61,544 bases of DNA. Source: Candidatus Eremiobacteraceae bacterium. Lineage in GTDB: Bacteria; Vulcanimicrobiota; Vulcanimicrobiia; Eremiobacterales; Eremiobacteraceae. The DNA lies in assembly GCA_035295225.1 (NCBI GenBank), contig DATGJI010000022.1, positions 1 to 61,544 on the forward strand, in the 5' to 3' direction. The translations under genes were made by a program, and so were the position numbers. How positions within the stretch are numbered: position 1 is the stretch's first letter; each line of letters opens with the position of its first letter. Below, piece by piece: positions 1 through 11,114 of the stretch. The notes beneath the pieces were generated by a model. The model did no database searches, was not told where the DNA came from, and was given only the letters and a program-made list of their open reading frames with translations.

Positions 1-131
1 TGCCGGGCGACAACGTGCGCATGACGGTGGAGCTGATCACGCCGATCGCGTGCGAAGAGGGTCTTCGCTTTGCGATCCGCGAGGGCGGCCGCACGGTGGG
101 CGCCGGCGTCGTCACTAAGGTGATCGAGTAA
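1..131 (+). CDS. tuf: Elongation factor Tu, C-terminal end (partial)
   Basis: The reading frame entering the window (first full codon at 3) encodes the last 42 residues of EF-Tu and stops with TAA at 129-131. It holds the family's end of domain 3: PGDNV, then a beta-strand region with [19 protein letters not shown]-Tu carries aminoacyl-tRNA to the ribosome. The stop lies 1 nt before the rpsJ start, the usual fus-tuf-rpsJ arrangement, so tuf is probably co-transcribed with the S10 operon. The 5' part lies outside the window. Confidence 0.96.
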   Translation, partial: PGDNVRMTVELITPIACEEGLRFAIREGGRTVGAGVVTKVIE

Positions 132-132
132 G

Positions 133-441
133 ATGGCGAAACAGAAGATCCGCATCCGGCTGCGCGCCTACGACCACAAGATACTCGACCAGTCGGCCGA
201 GCGCATCGTGGACACGGTGAAGCGGACGGGCGCGTTCGTCAGCGGACCCGTGCCGCTGCCGACCGAGATCCACCGCGCGTGCGTCAACCGTTCGCCGCAC
301 GTCGACAAGAAGAGCCGCGAGCACTTCGAGATCCGGACGCACAAGCGCCTGATCGACATACTGCAGGCCACCGCGAAGACGATGGACGCGCTGATGCACC
401 TCGATCTTCCGGCCGGCGTCGACATCGAGCTGAAAGCCTGA
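133..441 (+). CDS. rpsJ: Small-subunit ribosomal protein S10
   Basis: At 102 residues it has the normal S10 length. It starts [19 protein letters not shown] and contains the conserved long-loop region [25 protein letters not shown]10 sits in the 30S head and also binds NusB in antitermination. It is the first gene of the S10 operon, 1 nt after tuf and 7 nt before rplC. Confidence 0.98.
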   Translation: MAKQKIRIRLRAYDHKILDQSAERIVDTVKRTGAFVSGPVPLPTEIHRACVNRSPHVDKKSREHFEIRTHKRLIDILQATAKTMDALMHLDLPAGVDIELKA

Positions 442-448
442 CCGCATC

Positions 449-1084
449 ATGAAGAACATCATAGGTCGCAAAGTAGGAATGACCAACGTCTTCGCACCGG
501 ACGGCACGTACGTGCCGGTCACCGTGATCTCCGCGACCGCGAACACGGTGGTGGAGCGCAAGACCGCGGACAAGCACGGTTACGATGCCGTGGTCCTGGG
601 TTTCGAAGACGCCAAGGTCAAGCAGCTCACCAAACCGATGCGCGGGCGTTTCGAGACGCTGAAGCTCGCACCGAAAACCGTGCTCCGCGAATTTCGCACC
701 GGCTTCGGCGAAGCCGCGGCCGGCGATGCCGTGACCGTCGCGGGTTTTGCGCCCGGCGATCGCGTGGACGTCATCGGCACGAGCAAAGGCAAAGGCTTCA
801 CCGGCATCATCAAACGCTGGAACGGCAGCGGCGGCGGCGCGAGCCACGGCTCGATGATCCATCGTCAGCCCGGGTCGGCAGGCGATACGAACGCCGCGAA
901 GACCGTGAAGGGCGCGCATAGACCGGGGCAGTTCGGCAACGACCGCGTCACCGCGCTCAACGTCGAAGTGGTGCAGGCCGATGAAGCGCACAACTTGCTG
1001 CTCGTCAAAGGCTCCGTGCCGGGCGGCCGCAATGGCGTCGTCATCGTGCGCGCGTCGGTGAAGGATCGCAGCCATGGCAGATGA
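449..1084 (+). CDS. rplC: Large-subunit ribosomal protein L3
   Basis: The 211-residue product opens MKNIIGRKVGMTNVF and has the long internal extension with GTSKGKGFTGIIKRWN that reaches the peptidyl-transferase region in known structures. Length is normal for L3, an early assembly protein of the 50S subunit. Its last codons overlap the rplD start by 11 nt, which suggests translational coupling. Confidence 0.98.
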   Translation: MKNIIGRKVGMTNVFAPDGTYVPVTVISATANTVVERKTADKHGYDAVVLGFEDAKVKQLTKPMRGRFETLKLAPKTVLREFRTGFGEAAAGDAVTVAGFAPGDRVDVIGTSKGKGFTGIIKRWNGSGGGASHGSMIHRQPGSAGDTNAAKTVKGAHRPGQFGNDRVTALNVEVVQADEAHNLLLVKGSVPGGRNGVVIVRASVKDRSHGR

Positions 1085-1718
1085 GGTGAATATCGATCTC
1101 TTAGACGCGACCGGGAAGAAGGTCGGCACGGTAGCGCCCGCGCCGGCGTTCTCGGTCGCGCCGAACACCGCATTGCTGCATCAATCCGTGCTGCGGCACC
1201 TGAGCAACCGACGCGCCGGCACCGCCGACACGAAGACGCGCGACGACGTCCGCGGCGGCGGCCGCAAACCGTGGCGCCAGAAGGGCACCGGCCGCGCTCG
1301 TCAGGGCAGCATCCGGTCACCGCAATGGCGCAAAGGCGGCGTCGTGTTCGGCCCGCATCCGCGCTCGTATGTCATCGACATGAACAAGAGACAACGTCGC
1401 ATCGCCCTCGCGCAAGGCATCGCGCAGCGCTGCACGGAGCACGGCCTTTCGATCATCGATGTGACCGGGTTCGCGCCGGTCAAGACCAAGGAGATGCTCG
1501 CCGTGCTGTTCGCGGCGGGCGAGCACAAGTGCACGCTCTTCGTGCTGCACAAAGGCGCGGACGCGGGCGCCGGCGCGATCGCGCTCGCGGCGCGCAACAT
1601 CCCGCACGTGAAAGTCATCGCGCACGACGAGCTGTCGGTGCATGCTTTGTTCGGCCACGAACGGATCATCATGACACAGGCCGCCTACGACGGCCTCGCG
1701 GAGGTGTGCGGTGGCTGA
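1074..1718 (+). CDS. rplD: Large-subunit ribosomal protein L4
   Basis: The 214-residue protein has the L4 hallmark loop [19 protein letters not shown] near residues 62-80, followed by the PHPRSY segment. L4 is a 50S assembly protein and in some bacteria the autoregulator of the S10 operon; no leader for such control is visible here. The ATG at 1074 lies inside rplC, and the stop overlaps the rplW GTG start. Confidence 0.98.
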   Translation: MADEVNIDLLDATGKKVGTVAPAPAFSVAPNTALLHQSVLRHLSNRRAGTADTKTRDDVRGGGRKPWRQKGTGRARQGSIRSPQWRKGGVVFGPHPRSYVIDMNKRQRRIALAQGIAQRCTEHGLSIIDVTGFAPVKTKEMLAVLFAAGEHKCTLFVLHKGADAGAGAIALAARNIPHVKVIAHDELSVHALFGHERIIMTQAAYDGLAEVCGG

Positions 1719-2025
1719 TCCACGGCATGTTATCGTCCGGCCGCTCGTCACCGAGAAGTCGGTCGTGCAGACGGCGACATCGCAGTATTCGTTCCGCGTC
1801 CGCACGGACGCGAGCAAACATCATGTCAAAGCCGCCGTTGAAGGTCTGTTCAAGGTCAAAGTCCTGCGGGTCAACACGGTGACCGTCCATGGCAAGCGCA
1901 AGCGCGACATGCGCAAGCGCAGCCAGCGGCCCACGGTGCAGCGGCCGGATTGGAAAAAGGCCGTCGTCACGCTGCGCGAGGGAGATAAGATCGAACTCGG
2001 CGGCGTCAACTACTTCGAGTCATAG
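1711..2025 (+). CDS. rplW: Large-subunit ribosomal protein L23
   Basis: A 104-residue L23 starting at GTG 1711, inside the last codons of rplD. The N-terminus ([13 protein letters not shown]) and the middle motif [16 protein letters not shown] are typical. L23 lines the exit of the peptide tunnel and docks trigger factor and SRP. rplB follows after 20 nt. Confidence 0.97.
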   Translation: MADPRHVIVRPLVTEKSVVQTATSQYSFRVRTDASKHHVKAAVEGLFKVKVLRVNTVTVHGKRKRDMRKRSQRPTVQRPDWKKAVVTLREGDKIELGGVNYFES

Positions 2026-2045
2026 GTGAGACGGATCGAACGCAG

Positions 2046-2870
2046 ATGGCAGTAAAGAAATTCAAACCCACATCGCCCGGGCGGCGCTTCATGGCGATCT
2101 CTTCGTTTGAGGAGATCACGAAGAAGAGTCCGGAAGAATCGCTGCTGGAACCGCGCAAGAAGAACGCCGGCAGAAACTTCGTCGGTCACATCACCGTGCG
2201 CCATCGCGGCGGCGGGCATAAGGTCATGTATCGCCGCATCGATTTCAAGCGTTCGAAGGACGGCGTGCCGGCCAAGGTCGCTTCCATAGAGTACGATCCT
2301 AACCGCTCGGCGCGCATCGCGCTGCTGCACTATCGCGACGGCGAAAAGCGCTACATCGTCGCGCCGCTCGGCGTGAAAGTCGGCGACGTGCTTGAATCGG
2401 GTCCGAACGCCGACATCAAGACCGGCAACGCGCTGCCGCTTTCGAGCATCCCGGTCGGCACCGTGATCCACAATCTCGAACTTTCGCCAGGCCAGGGCGC
2501 TAAGCTCGTGCGCACGGCAGGCGGCTCGGCACAGCTCATGGCAAAGGAAGGCGAGTACGCGCAGGTGCGCATGCCGTCAGGCGAAGTGCGGCGCATCGCC
2601 GTGGTCTGCCGCGCCACGATCGGGCAGATCGGCAACATCGAGCACGAGAATCAAGTGGTGGGCAAAGCGGGCCGCACGCGCTGGCTCGGACGGCGGCCGC
2701 ACGTGCGCGGCATCGCGATGAATCCGGTGGATCACCCGCACGGCGGCGGCGAGGCCCGGTCCACGGCCGGCAGGCCGCCCACAACGCCTTGGGGCGAGAT
2801 GACCATGGGCAAGAAGACGCGTCGCAACAAGCGCACCGACAAATTCATCGTCAAGCGGCGGAGCAAATAG
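2046..2870 (+). CDS. rplB: Large-subunit ribosomal protein L2
   Basis: At 274 residues this is full-length L2. It contains the RNA-binding OB and SH3-like domains and the conserved C-terminal segment [17 protein letters not shown], whose histidine is close to the peptidyl-transferase centre. The ATG at 2046 follows a spacer after rplW. rpsS follows 3 nt downstream. Confidence 0.98.
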   Translation: MAVKKFKPTSPGRRFMAISSFEEITKKSPEESLLEPRKKNAGRNFVGHITVRHRGGGHKVMYRRIDFKRSKDGVPAKVASIEYDPNRSARIALLHYRDGEKRYIVAPLGVKVGDVLESGPNADIKTGNALPLSSIPVGTVIHNLELSPGQGAKLVRTAGGSAQLMAKEGEYAQVRMPSGEVRRIAVVCRATIGQIGNIEHENQVVGKAGRTRWLGRRPHVRGIAMNPVDHPHGGGEARSTAGRPPTTPWGEMTMGKKTRRNKRTDKFIVKRRSK

Positions 2871-2873
2871 CAC

Positions 2874-3155
2874 ATGACACGATCTGCCAAAAAGGGCGCA
2901 TTCATCGCGGAGCATCTGTTGGAAAAAGTGGAGCGCATGAATTCGACGCGCGAGAAGCGAGTGATCAAGACGTGGTCGCGAGCCTCCACGGTCGTGCCGG
3001 CCATGGTCGGGCACACGATCGCGGTCTATGACGGTCGCAAGCACATCCCGGTCTACGTTCAGGAGAACATGGTGGGGCACAAACTCGGCGAGTTCGCACC
3101 GACGCGTATCTTCCGCGGCCACGGCAGCGGCGGCGACAAGGCGGTTGTGAAATAA
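2874..3155 (+). CDS. rpsS: Small-subunit ribosomal protein S19
   Basis: The 93-residue S19 contains the typical [19 protein letters not shown] stretch and [11 protein letters not shown] near the end. S19 forms the 30S head contact with S13 and the A-site finger. It is tightly packed, 3 nt after rplB and 1 nt before rplV. Confidence 0.98.
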   Translation: MTRSAKKGAFIAEHLLEKVERMNSTREKRVIKTWSRASTVVPAMVGHTIAVYDGRKHIPVYVQENMVGHKLGEFAPTRIFRGHGSGGDKAVVK

Positions 3156-3156
3156 C

Positions 3157-3498
3157 ATGCAGGCGAAAGCTATCGCGCGCTTTCTGCGCGTACCGCCCCG
3201 CAAAGCGCGCCGCGTCGTGGACGTGATCCGCGGCCAGCGCGTCGATCGGGCGTTGACCATGCTCGCGTTCACGCCGCTTGCCGCGGCCAAAGCGATCGAG
3301 AAGATCGTGCGCGCGGCAGCGGCAAACGCGGAGAACAATTTTTCGATGCGGCCGGAAGGCCTCGTCATCGCTAAGGCCACCGTTGACGGCGGCCCGTCGT
3401 TCAAGCGCGTCGAGGCGCGCGCGCGCGGGCAGGCCGGAATAAAGAAGAAACGCATGTCGCACGTGACCATCATCGTCTCCGACGGAGAGGCCGAATAG
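3157..3498 (+). CDS. rplV: Large-subunit ribosomal protein L22
   Basis: The 113-residue product has L22 features: an early [18 protein letters not shown] segment and the C-terminal hairpin [16 protein letters not shown], which reaches into the exit tunnel and is the known site of macrolide resistance changes. It ends 1 nt before rpsC. Confidence 0.97.
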   Translation: MQAKAIARFLRVPPRKARRVVDVIRGQRVDRALTMLAFTPLAAAKAIEKIVRAAAANAENNFSMRPEGLVIAKATVDGGPSFKRVEARARGQAGIKKKRMSHVTIIVSDGEAE

Positions 3499-3499
3499 C

Positions 3500-4462
3500 A
3501 TGGGGCAGAAGATCCATCCGGTCGGTTTCCGGCTCGGCATCACGCGCACGTGGGACTCGCGCTGGTACGAGAACAAGCAGTACGCGAAGTGGGTGCACGA
3601 GGATCGCGCGATGCGCGGTCTCGTGGAGGGCATGTCGCGTTCGGCGGCGGTGGCAAAAGTCGAGATCGAACGGCGAGCCAACACCGTGCGCGTCATCGTG
3701 CACACGGGCAAACCGGGCATCATCATCGGCAAGCGCGGCGCCGGCATCGACGAATTGAAGAAGCGGCTGGAAAAGCTTGCCTCCGGCAAGCAAGTCCAAG
3801 TCAACGTCGTCGAGATAAAGCATCCGGAGCTCGACGCGAAACTCGTCGCCAACAACATCGTGGACCAGCTGGAGAAGCGGATCGCGTTCCGCCGCGCCAT
3901 GCGGCAAGCGCTGCAGCGCACCACGAAAGCCGGCGCGCGCGGCATCAAAGTCCAATGCGGCGGCCGCTTGGGGGGCGCGGAGATCGCGCGCGTTGAGCGG
4001 ACGTTCGAAGGCAAGGTTCCGCTGCATACGTTGCGCGCGAACATCGACTACGCGACGTCGGAAGCGTACACGACATTTGGCCGCATCGGTGTGAAGGTCT
4101 GGATCTATCTCGGCGAAGTGCTCCCGGACGGCAAGCCGAAGCCCGACGCCCGCGACATCAGACCCGTACGCCGGCCGCGGCCGGCTCGCCCGATGAGACC
4201 TGCGGTTGCAGGCGCAGTGCCGACGGCAGCGCCCGCTGCGGTTCCAGCGGGAGCGGCAACGCCGGCGGCAACGCCGGTCGAAGCGGCTCCCGCGACGGTT
4301 CCGGTCGAGACAGCGGCGACAACCACGGCGACGGCACCTACAGCGGCAGCAGCCCCGCCGACCGCGCCTACGGCGACAACAACGCCGGCGACGGAGCCAG
4401 TAGCGGCGACGGCGGAAGCCGCGCCGGAAACGCCCGACACCGGCACACCGGAGGGCGCATAA
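3500..4462 (+). CDS. rpsC: Small-subunit ribosomal protein S3 with long low-complexity tail
   Basis: Residues 1-215 are ordinary S3: [14 protein letters not shown] start, a type II KH domain with [15 protein letters not shown], and the C-terminal domain ending in WIYLGEV. From about residue 220 the protein continues for roughly 100 residues of Ala, Pro, Thr and Val with a basic Arg-Pro start and an acidic end, so the total of 320 is far above the usual 210-240. Base composition stays GC-rich and the frame runs cleanly into the 3-nt spacer before rplP, so this is a real extension and not a frameshift. The tail's role is unknown. Confidence 0.97.
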   Translation: MGQKIHPVGFRLGITRTWDSRWYENKQYAKWVHEDRAMRGLVEGMSRSAAVAKVEIERRANTVRVIVHTGKPGIIIGKRGAGIDELKKRLEKLASGKQVQVNVVEIKHPELDAKLVANNIVDQLEKRIAFRRAMRQALQRTTKAGARGIKVQCGGRLGGAEIARVERTFEGKVPLHTLRANIDYATSEAYTTFGRIGVKVWIYLGEVLPDGKPKPDARDIRPVRRPRPARPMRPAVAGAVPTAAPAAVPAGAATPAATPVEAAPATVPVETAATTTATAPTAAAAPPTAPTATTTPATEPVAATAEAAPETPDTGTPEGA

Positions 4463-4465
4463 CAC

Positions 4466-4897
4466 ATGTTGATGCCGAAAAGGGTCAAACACCGCAAAGT
4501 CCAGCGCGGGCGCATGAAGGGCCGGGCGCAGAGCGGCAATTCGCTGCATTTCGGTGAGTACGGATTGCAGTCGCTCGAGCCGTGCTGGATCACGAACAGA
4601 CAGATAGAAGCGGCACGTATCGCGATGACGCGCCACATCAAGCGCGGCGGCAAAGTCTGGATCACGATCTTTCCGGACAAGTCGTTCACGAAGAAACCCG
4701 CCGAGACTCGTCAGGGCTCGGGTAAGGGCGCGCCTGAGGGTTGGGTCGCTGTGGTGCGGCCGGGCCGCGTGATGTTCGAATTGTCCGGCGTGGATTCGCT
4801 GGTCGCGCGCCAGGCGCTGCGGCTTGCGGCTTTCAAACTGCCGATCCGAACGAAGATCGTGACGCGCGAAGGGGCGGGTGACGCAAGTGAAGTCTAG
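4466..4897 (+). CDS. rplP: Large-subunit ribosomal protein L16
   Basis: The 143-residue protein starts [19 protein letters not shown] and contains [11 protein letters not shown] and [19 protein letters not shown], all diagnostic of L16, which organises the A site and the binding of tRNA on the 50S. It overlaps the start of rpmC. Confidence 0.98.
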   Translation: MLMPKRVKHRKVQRGRMKGRAQSGNSLHFGEYGLQSLEPCWITNRQIEAARIAMTRHIKRGGKVWITIFPDKSFTKKPAETRQGSGKGAPEGWVAVVRPGRVMFELSGVDSLVARQALRLAAFKLPIRTKIVTREGAGDASEV

Positions 4898-5090
4898 CGC
4901 ATTGCGGAGTCTGCGAGAACTGACCGATGGCGAGCTCGCCGAGAAACTCGCGGCGACGAAGGAAGAACTTTTCAACCTTCGCTTCCAGCTTGTGACCGGT
5001 CACCTCGAAAATCACACGATGGTGGAGAAGCTGCGCCGTGACATCGCGCGCGTGCACACCATCCTTGCCGAACGGCGACTGGCGGGATAG
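4887..5090 (+). CDS. rpmC: Large-subunit ribosomal protein L29
   Basis: I place the start at GTG 4887 ([17 protein letters not shown]), because L29 proteins begin just before the first helix; a second in-frame GTG at 4878 would add three residues. The product is 67 residues with the family motif [11 protein letters not shown]29 lies at the tunnel exit beside L23. The start is inside the end of rplP, so the genes are probably translationally coupled. Confidence 0.95.
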   Translation: MKSSALRSLRELTDGELAEKLAATKEELFNLRFQLVTGHLENHTMVEKLRRDIARVHTILAERRLAG

Positions 5091-5093
5091 GCG

Positions 5094-5366
5094 ATGAACG
5101 AGACAAAGACGGACGAGCGCGCTCGGCGGCGCACGAAGGTGGGCCGAGTGGCGTCCAATTCGATGAAGAAGACGATCGTCGTGGTGTCGGGGACGCGCAC
5201 GCCTCATCCGGCGTACGGCAAGATCCAGCATCGTTCGACGCGCTTTCTCGCGCATGACGAGAACGGCGAGGCGGCGGTCGGCGACACGGTGCGCATCATG
5301 GAAACTCGCCCGATGAGCGCGCGCAAGCGTTGGCGTCTTGTCGAAGTCGTGGAGAAGGCCAAGTGA
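5094..5366 (+). CDS. rpsQ: Small-subunit ribosomal protein S17
   Basis: A 90-residue S17 with the conserved [16 protein letters not shown] and [16 protein letters not shown] regions and the end motif [13 protein letters not shown]. It is an OB-fold protein that binds 16S rRNA early in assembly. The stop overlaps the GTG start of rplN as GTGA. Confidence 0.97.
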   Translation: MNETKTDERARRRTKVGRVASNSMKKTIVVVSGTRTPHPAYGKIQHRSTRFLAHDENGEAAVGDTVRIMETRPMSARKRWRLVEVVEKAK

Positions 5367-5731
5367 TCCAAGCGCAGACACGCCTCAAGGTAGCCGATAA
5401 TTCAGGCGCGCGCGAACTGATGGTCTTCCACGTGTCCGGCGGCTCGCGCCATCCGTACGCGTACGTCGGCGATATCGTCGTCGCGTCGGTGAAGAGCGCA
5501 ATTCCAGGCGCCGCGGTGAAGAAGGGCAACGTCGTCAAAGCCGTGATCGTCCGCCAGACGAAAAAACTGCGACGTCCGGACGGTTCGTTCATCCGCTTCG
5601 ACGAGAACGCCGCTGTGCTCATCAACGATCAGAAGAATCCGCGCGGCACGCGGATCTTCGGACCGGTCGCGCGCGAGCTGCGCGATCGCGACTTCATGAA
5701 GATCGTCTCGCTTGCGCCGGAGGTCCTGTAA
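5363..5731 (+). CDS. rplN: Large-subunit ribosomal protein L14
   Basis: The start is GTG 5363, overlapping the rpsQ stop, which gives [20 protein letters not shown] and exactly the 122 residues usual for L14; upstream in-frame starts would add residues that no L14 has. The stop shares a base with the rplX ATG (TAATG). L14 sits at the subunit interface. Confidence 0.97.
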   Translation: MIQAQTRLKVADNSGARELMVFHVSGGSRHPYAYVGDIVVASVKSAIPGAAVKKGNVVKAVIVRQTKKLRRPDGSFIRFDENAAVLINDQKNPRGTRIFGPVARELRDRDFMKIVSLAPEVL

Positions 5732-6063
5732 TGGCGAAGATGAGATTGGCCGCCGGCGACACAGTCGTCGTGCTCACCGGCAAAGACAAAGGCAAACGCG
5801 GCAAGATCAAGCTCGTGCAGCGCAGTCTTGGCAAGATCGAAGTCGAAGGCGTCAACGTCGTGAAGCGGCATTCGAAGCCGACCGCCAAGAACTCGAAGGG
5901 CGGCATACTCGAGAAAGAACTGCCGATGCCGGTCAGCAAAGTCATGTACGTCTGCCCGAAATGCAACAAGCCGTCCAAGGTGGCGTTCGCGGTGAAGGGC
6001 CAGTCGCGCGAGCGGCTGTGCCGCCGCTGCGGCGAGCCCGCCGACCGACCAGTGAAGGCGTAG
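5731..6063 (+). CDS. rplX: Large-subunit ribosomal protein L24, zinc-finger form
   Basis: The 110-residue product has the KOW motif near the start ([18 protein letters not shown]), followed by KRHSKP. The C-terminal half has two Cys-x2-Cys pairs (CPKC and CRRC), so it is the metal-binding variant of L24. It is a 50S assembly initiator. rplE follows after 10 nt. Confidence 0.97.
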   Translation: MAKMRLAAGDTVVVLTGKDKGKRGKIKLVQRSLGKIEVEGVNVVKRHSKPTAKNSKGGILEKELPMPVSKVMYVCPKCNKPSKVAFAVKGQSRERLCRRCGEPADRPVKA

Positions 6064-6073
6064 GTCACGCACG

Positions 6074-6628
6074 ATGAACCGATTGAGAGAACGATACGTG
6101 AAAGCCGTCGTGCCGGCGCTGCGCAAGCGGCTCGGCATCACGAATCCCATGCGCCTGCCGAGATTGCGGAAGATCGTCGTGAACATGGGCGTCGGGGAAG
6201 CGGTGGCAAATCCGAAGGCGATCGACGGGGCGGTGTCCGACTTGACCGCGATCACCGGCCAGAAGCCGCTCGTCACGCGCGCCACGAAATCGATCGCCGT
6301 CTACAAGCTGCGCGAAGGCATGCAGATCGGCGCGAAGGTCACGCTCCGCGGCGAGCGCATGTACGCGTTCTTCGACAAGCTCGTCAACATCGTGCTGCCG
6401 CGCATCCGCGATTTTCGCGGCATGTCGCGCTCGTCGCTCGACGGCCGCGGCAATTACGCGCTCGGACTGAAAGAGCAGCTCGTGTTCCCGGAGATCAACT
6501 ACGATAAGGTGGACGCGGTGCGCGGCATGGACATCGTGATCGTCACGTCGGCGCACACCGACGAAGAAGCGTTGGCATTCCTGGAAGAGATGGGCATGCC
6601 GCTTCGCAAGGAAGGGAGCGCGGCCTGA
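6074..6628 (+). CDS. rplE: Large-subunit ribosomal protein L5
   Basis: The 184-residue L5 begins with a short helix ([19 protein letters not shown]) and includes the conserved [26 protein letters not shown] and [15 protein letters not shown] segments. L5 binds 5S rRNA and bridges to S13. The TGATG junction makes it overlap rpsN by one base. Confidence 0.98.
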   Translation: MNRLRERYVKAVVPALRKRLGITNPMRLPRLRKIVVNMGVGEAVANPKAIDGAVSDLTAITGQKPLVTRATKSIAVYKLREGMQIGAKVTLRGERMYAFFDKLVNIVLPRIRDFRGMSRSSLDGRGNYALGLKEQLVFPEINYDKVDAVRGMDIVIVTSAHTDEEALAFLEEMGMPLRKEGSAA

Positions 6629-6813
6629 TGGCTAAGACCAGCCTGATCGAGAAGAGCAAGCGCAAGCCGAAGTTCAAAGTGCGGCAGCATAACCGTTGCC
6701 TCAAGTGCGGCCGGTCGCGCGGCTATCTGCGCAAATTCGCGATGTGCCGCATCTGCTTCAGAGAACAAGCGCACAAAGGCAACCTGCCCGGCGTCACCAA
6801 GGCGTCGTGGTGA
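6628..6813 (+). CDS. rpsN: Small-subunit ribosomal protein S14, zinc (type Z)
   Basis: At 61 residues it is the short zinc-binding S14. Two Cys-x2-Cys pairs are visible (CLKC and CRIC), with the family end LPGVTKASW. It belongs to the 30S head. The start overlaps the rplE stop. Confidence 0.97.
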   Translation: MAKTSLIEKSKRKPKFKVRQHNRCLKCGRSRGYLRKFAMCRICFREQAHKGNLPGVTKASW

Positions 6814-6835
6814 AGAGCGGAGACAGACGGTAACT

Positions 6836-7237
6836 ATGGCAATGGTAACGGATCCCGTCGCGGACATGCTCGCGCGGATCAAAAACGCGAACACGGCGTT
6901 TCACGAGCGCGTGGATGTGCCCGCGTCGCGCTTGAAGACCGAGATTGCTAAACTTCTCAAAACCGAGGGGTTTATCAAGAGCTACGAGCTCGTCGCAGGC
7001 GTGCCGCGCGACGTCATCCGCATCACGCTCAAATACGGGCAGAACCGCGAGCGCGTGATCAACGGATTGCAGCGCATCAGCAAGCCCGGCCTGCGGATCT
7101 ATTCGCCGAAGGGCGAGATACCGAAGTGCATGGGCGGGCTCGGCCTCGTCATCCTCTCCACGTCGAAAGGCGTCATGAGCGGCAGACAGGCCAAGCGCAG
7201 CGGTTGCGGCGGCGAAGTCATGGCATTCGTGTGGTAG
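6836..7237 (+). CDS. rpsH: Small-subunit ribosomal protein S8
   Basis: The 133-residue S8 starts [19 protein letters not shown] and ends with [26 protein letters not shown], the classic S8 C-terminus (the full end lies in the last 27 residues). S8 binds the central domain of 16S rRNA and in E. coli represses the spc operon. rplF follows after 10 nt. Confidence 0.98.
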   Translation: MAMVTDPVADMLARIKNANTAFHERVDVPASRLKTEIAKLLKTEGFIKSYELVAGVPRDVIRITLKYGQNRERVINGLQRISKPGLRIYSPKGEIPKCMGGLGLVILSTSKGVMSGRQAKRSGCGGEVMAFVW

Positions 7238-7247
7238 GAAAGAGACG

Positions 7248-7799
7248 ATGAGCAGAATCGGGCGATCGCCCATCAACGTTCCCGCCGGCGTAACGGTCGG
7301 TCTGGCCGAACGCGTCGTGACGGTGAAAGGCCCCAAGGGCGAGCTCACGCTGCGCTTGGCGGAACCGATCGAAGTCCGGATCGATGGTTCGGTCGTGACG
7401 GTCATGCGTCCCGACGACTTGCAGCGCAATCGTCAGCTGCACGGCCTCACGCGCACGCTGATCGCCAACAATGTGGTCGGCGTGACGAAAGGTTATGCGA
7501 AGACGCTCGAGATCCAGGGCGTCGGCTACCGCGCGCAGATGCAGGGCTCGAATCTGAATCTCCAGCTCGGCTTCTCGCACCCGGTCGTCGTCGAGCCGCC
7601 GAAGGGGATAACGATTTCCGTCGCCGGCACGAACAAGATCACGGTGACCGGCGCCGATCGGCAAGCCGTGGGCCAGCTCACGGCGCAGATCCGTGCGATC
7701 CGGCCCCCCGAGCCGTACAAGGGCAAAGGCATCCGCCACGAAGGCGAACGCGTGCGCCGCAAGCTCGGCAAAGCCGGCAAGACGGGAGCGAAGAAATAA
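7248..7799 (+). CDS. rplF: Large-subunit ribosomal protein L6
   Basis: The 183-residue L6 has the family start [14 protein letters not shown] and the C-terminal [20 protein letters not shown] signature. L6 lies near the factor-binding site. The TAATG junction overlaps the rplR start by one base. Confidence 0.98.
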   Translation: MSRIGRSPINVPAGVTVGLAERVVTVKGPKGELTLRLAEPIEVRIDGSVVTVMRPDDLQRNRQLHGLTRTLIANNVVGVTKGYAKTLEIQGVGYRAQMQGSNLNLQLGFSHPVVVEPPKGITISVAGTNKITVTGADRQAVGQLTAQIRAIRPPEPYKGKGIRHEGERVRRKLGKAGKTGAKK

Positions 7800-8161
7800 T
7801 GAGTTCGACGAGTCGCAACAGCCTGCGCGTGCGGCGTCACGTGCGCGTGCGGAAACGCGTGAACGGCACCGATTCGCGGCCCAGGCTCTCCGTGTTCCGA
7901 AGCCTGCACCACATCTACGCCCAGCTGATCGACGATCGCAGCGGCGCCACGCTTGCGTCGGCGTCCACGCGCGAGAAGAGCGTGGCCGGCGACAAGGCGT
8001 GCGCGAATTGCGGCGCGGCGGAAAAAGTGGGCGCGGCGATCGCCGAGCGCGCGAAAGCAAAGGGCATCGTCGCCGTCGTGTTCGACCGCGGCGGCTACAA
8101 GTATCACGGCCGGATCAAAGCTCTGGCCGACGCGGCGCGCGGCGCCGGGCTGGAGTTCTAA
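7799..8161 (+). CDS. rplR: Large-subunit ribosomal protein L18
   Basis: A 120-residue L18 with [20 protein letters not shown] near the start and [20 protein letters not shown] near the end, both standard. L18 binds 5S rRNA together with L5. rpsE follows after 3 nt. Confidence 0.98.
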   Translation: MSSTSRNSLRVRRHVRVRKRVNGTDSRPRLSVFRSLHHIYAQLIDDRSGATLASASTREKSVAGDKACANCGAAEKVGAAIAERAKAKGIVAVVFDRGGYKYHGRIKALADAARGAGLEF

Positions 8162-8164
8162 CGG

Positions 8165-8692
8165 ATGGCTCGCATCACAGATGGTTCCGGCCTTGAAGAG
8201 ACGGTCGTACGCGTCAACCGCGTCGCGAAAGTCGTCAAGGGCGGCAAGCGGTTCTCGTTCTCTGCGCTCGTCGTCGTGGGCGACCGGCAGGGCAGGGTCG
8301 GGTACGGCATCGGCAAGGCGCGCGAAGTGCCGGAGGCGATCCGCAAAGGCGTGGAAGCGGCGCGCAAAGCGCTGGTCAGCGTGCCGATGGTGGAGCGGAC
8401 GATCCCGCATCCGGTCGAGATCCATGTCGGAGCAGGTCATGTCATCATGAAGCCGGCGAGCAAAGGAACGGGCGTGATCGCGGGCGGCGCGATGCGCGCG
8501 GTGCTCGAACTTGCGGGCGTGCATGACATCCTCACCAAGTCGCTCGGCACGAACAATCCGATCAACGTGATCATGGCCACCATCGCGGGGCTGAAGAGCC
8601 TGCGCACGATCGAAGAAGTGGCGAAAATGCGCGGCAGAACCGTGGACGAGATTCTCGGAAGGGTAGTGGAAAGTGAAACTGTCGGAGCTTAA
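8165..8692 (+). CDS. rpsE: Small-subunit ribosomal protein S5
   Basis: The 175-residue S5 holds the double-stranded-RNA-binding-like domain ([20 protein letters not shown], then [17 protein letters not shown]) and the second domain with [20 protein letters not shown]. It affects decoding fidelity. Its last 20 bases overlap the start of rplO directly, leaving no room for rpmD (L30), which sits here in many bacteria. Confidence 0.98.
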   Translation: MARITDGSGLEETVVRVNRVAKVVKGGKRFSFSALVVVGDRQGRVGYGIGKAREVPEAIRKGVEAARKALVSVPMVERTIPHPVEIHVGAGHVIMKPASKGTGVIAGGAMRAVLELAGVHDILTKSLGTNNPINVIMATIAGLKSLRTIEEVAKMRGRTVDEILGRVVESETVGA

Positions 8693-9131
8693 GCCGGCGC
8701 CGGGATCGCGGCCGAAACGCACGCGCGTCGGACGCGGGCATGGCAGCGGCATGGTCAAGACGTCCGGCAAGGGCGGTAAGGGTCAGACGGCACGCTCGGG
8801 CGGCGGCAAAGGACCGAATTTCGAGGGCGGCCAGACGCCGTGGCATCGGCGGCTGCCGCATCGGCGCGGCTACTCGCAGAAATCGCGGTCAACGTCCGTC
8901 TTCCGCACGGAGTTCTGCGTGATCAATCTGTGCGATCTTGAAGGCTGGGATGCGTCGGAAGTGGTGAGCCCCGAGTCGCTCGATGCGGCCGGGTTGCTCG
9001 GCAAACGCAAAGACGGCGTGAAGATCCTCGCTGTCGGCGACGCGCCGAAGGGTCTCACGTTCCGCGACGTCAGTTTTTCCGCGCCGGCTCGGGCCAAGCT
9101 CGAAGCCGCCGGTTCGAAGTTCGAGGAATAA
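8673..9131 (+). CDS. rplO: Large-subunit ribosomal protein L15
   Basis: The start is GTG 8673 ([20 protein letters not shown]), inside rpsE. The 152-residue protein has the glycine-rich N-terminal tail ([17 protein letters not shown]) and [17 protein letters not shown], typical of L15, a late 50S assembly protein. secY follows after 10 nt. Confidence 0.97.
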   Translation: MKLSELKPAPGSRPKRTRVGRGHGSGMVKTSGKGGKGQTARSGGGKGPNFEGGQTPWHRRLPHRRGYSQKSRSTSVFRTEFCVINLCDLEGWDASEVVSPESLDAAGLLGKRKDGVKILAVGDAPKGLTFRDVSFSAPARAKLEAAGSKFEE

Positions 9132-9141
9132 TCGTACAGCG

Positions 9142-10433
<1,292 letters not shown>

Positions 10434-10437
<4 letters not shown>

Positions 10438-11114
10438 CCAGCAAACAGCTGCGCGTCATCTTGCTCGGCTCGCCTGGTGCCGGCAAGGGCACCCAGGCGG
10501 AGCTGCTCGCAGCGGCCGCAGGCGTGCCCCACATCTCCACGGGCGACATGTTCCGTCACGCCGTCACCGCCGGCTCCGCCGTGGGTCTTGCGGCTGCCAG
10601 CTTCATGGAGCGCGGCGAACTCGTTCCTGACGACGTCACGATCGGTGTCGTGGAGGAACGGCTGCGCATATCAGACGCCCGTCGCGGCTTCGTCATGGAC
10701 GGCTTTCCGCGCACGGCACAGCAAGCCACGGCTTTCGACGCTCTGCTCGCGAAGTTAGGATGGAAGCTCGATGCCGCGATCGAGTTCGCGGTGCCGCGCA
10801 TCGAGCTTCTGCGCAGGCTCACCGCCCGATGGACGTGCCCGAGCTGCGGTGTGACCTATAACCTCGATTCGGCGCGGCCGCGCGTCCCCGGCATCTGCGA
10901 CCGTTGCGCCTCGGCCCTTGTCCAGCGCGCAGACGATAGCGAAGCCACCGTCGCGATCCGCCTCGACGTGTACGAGCGGCAGACCGCACCGCTGCTCGCA
11001 TACTATCGCGGCGCCGGCTCGCTGATCACCGTCGACGGCACTCAGTCGGTTGAAGCCGTTCACGGGGCCGTCATGCGCGGCTTAGCCTCGTGCGTCGAGG
11101 CTCCGGCGTCATGA
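10434..11114 (+). CDS. adk: Adenylate kinase with zinc-type lid
   Basis: The 226-residue enzyme interconverts AMP, ADP and ATP. The Walker A loop GSPGAGKGTQ is near residue 12, the AMP site contains HISTGDMFR, and DGFPRTAQQ follows. The lid has four cysteines (CPSC and CDRC), so it binds a structural metal ion as in Gram-positive enzymes. The start overlaps the secY stop and the stop overlaps the map start (ATGA in both cases). Confidence 0.97.
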
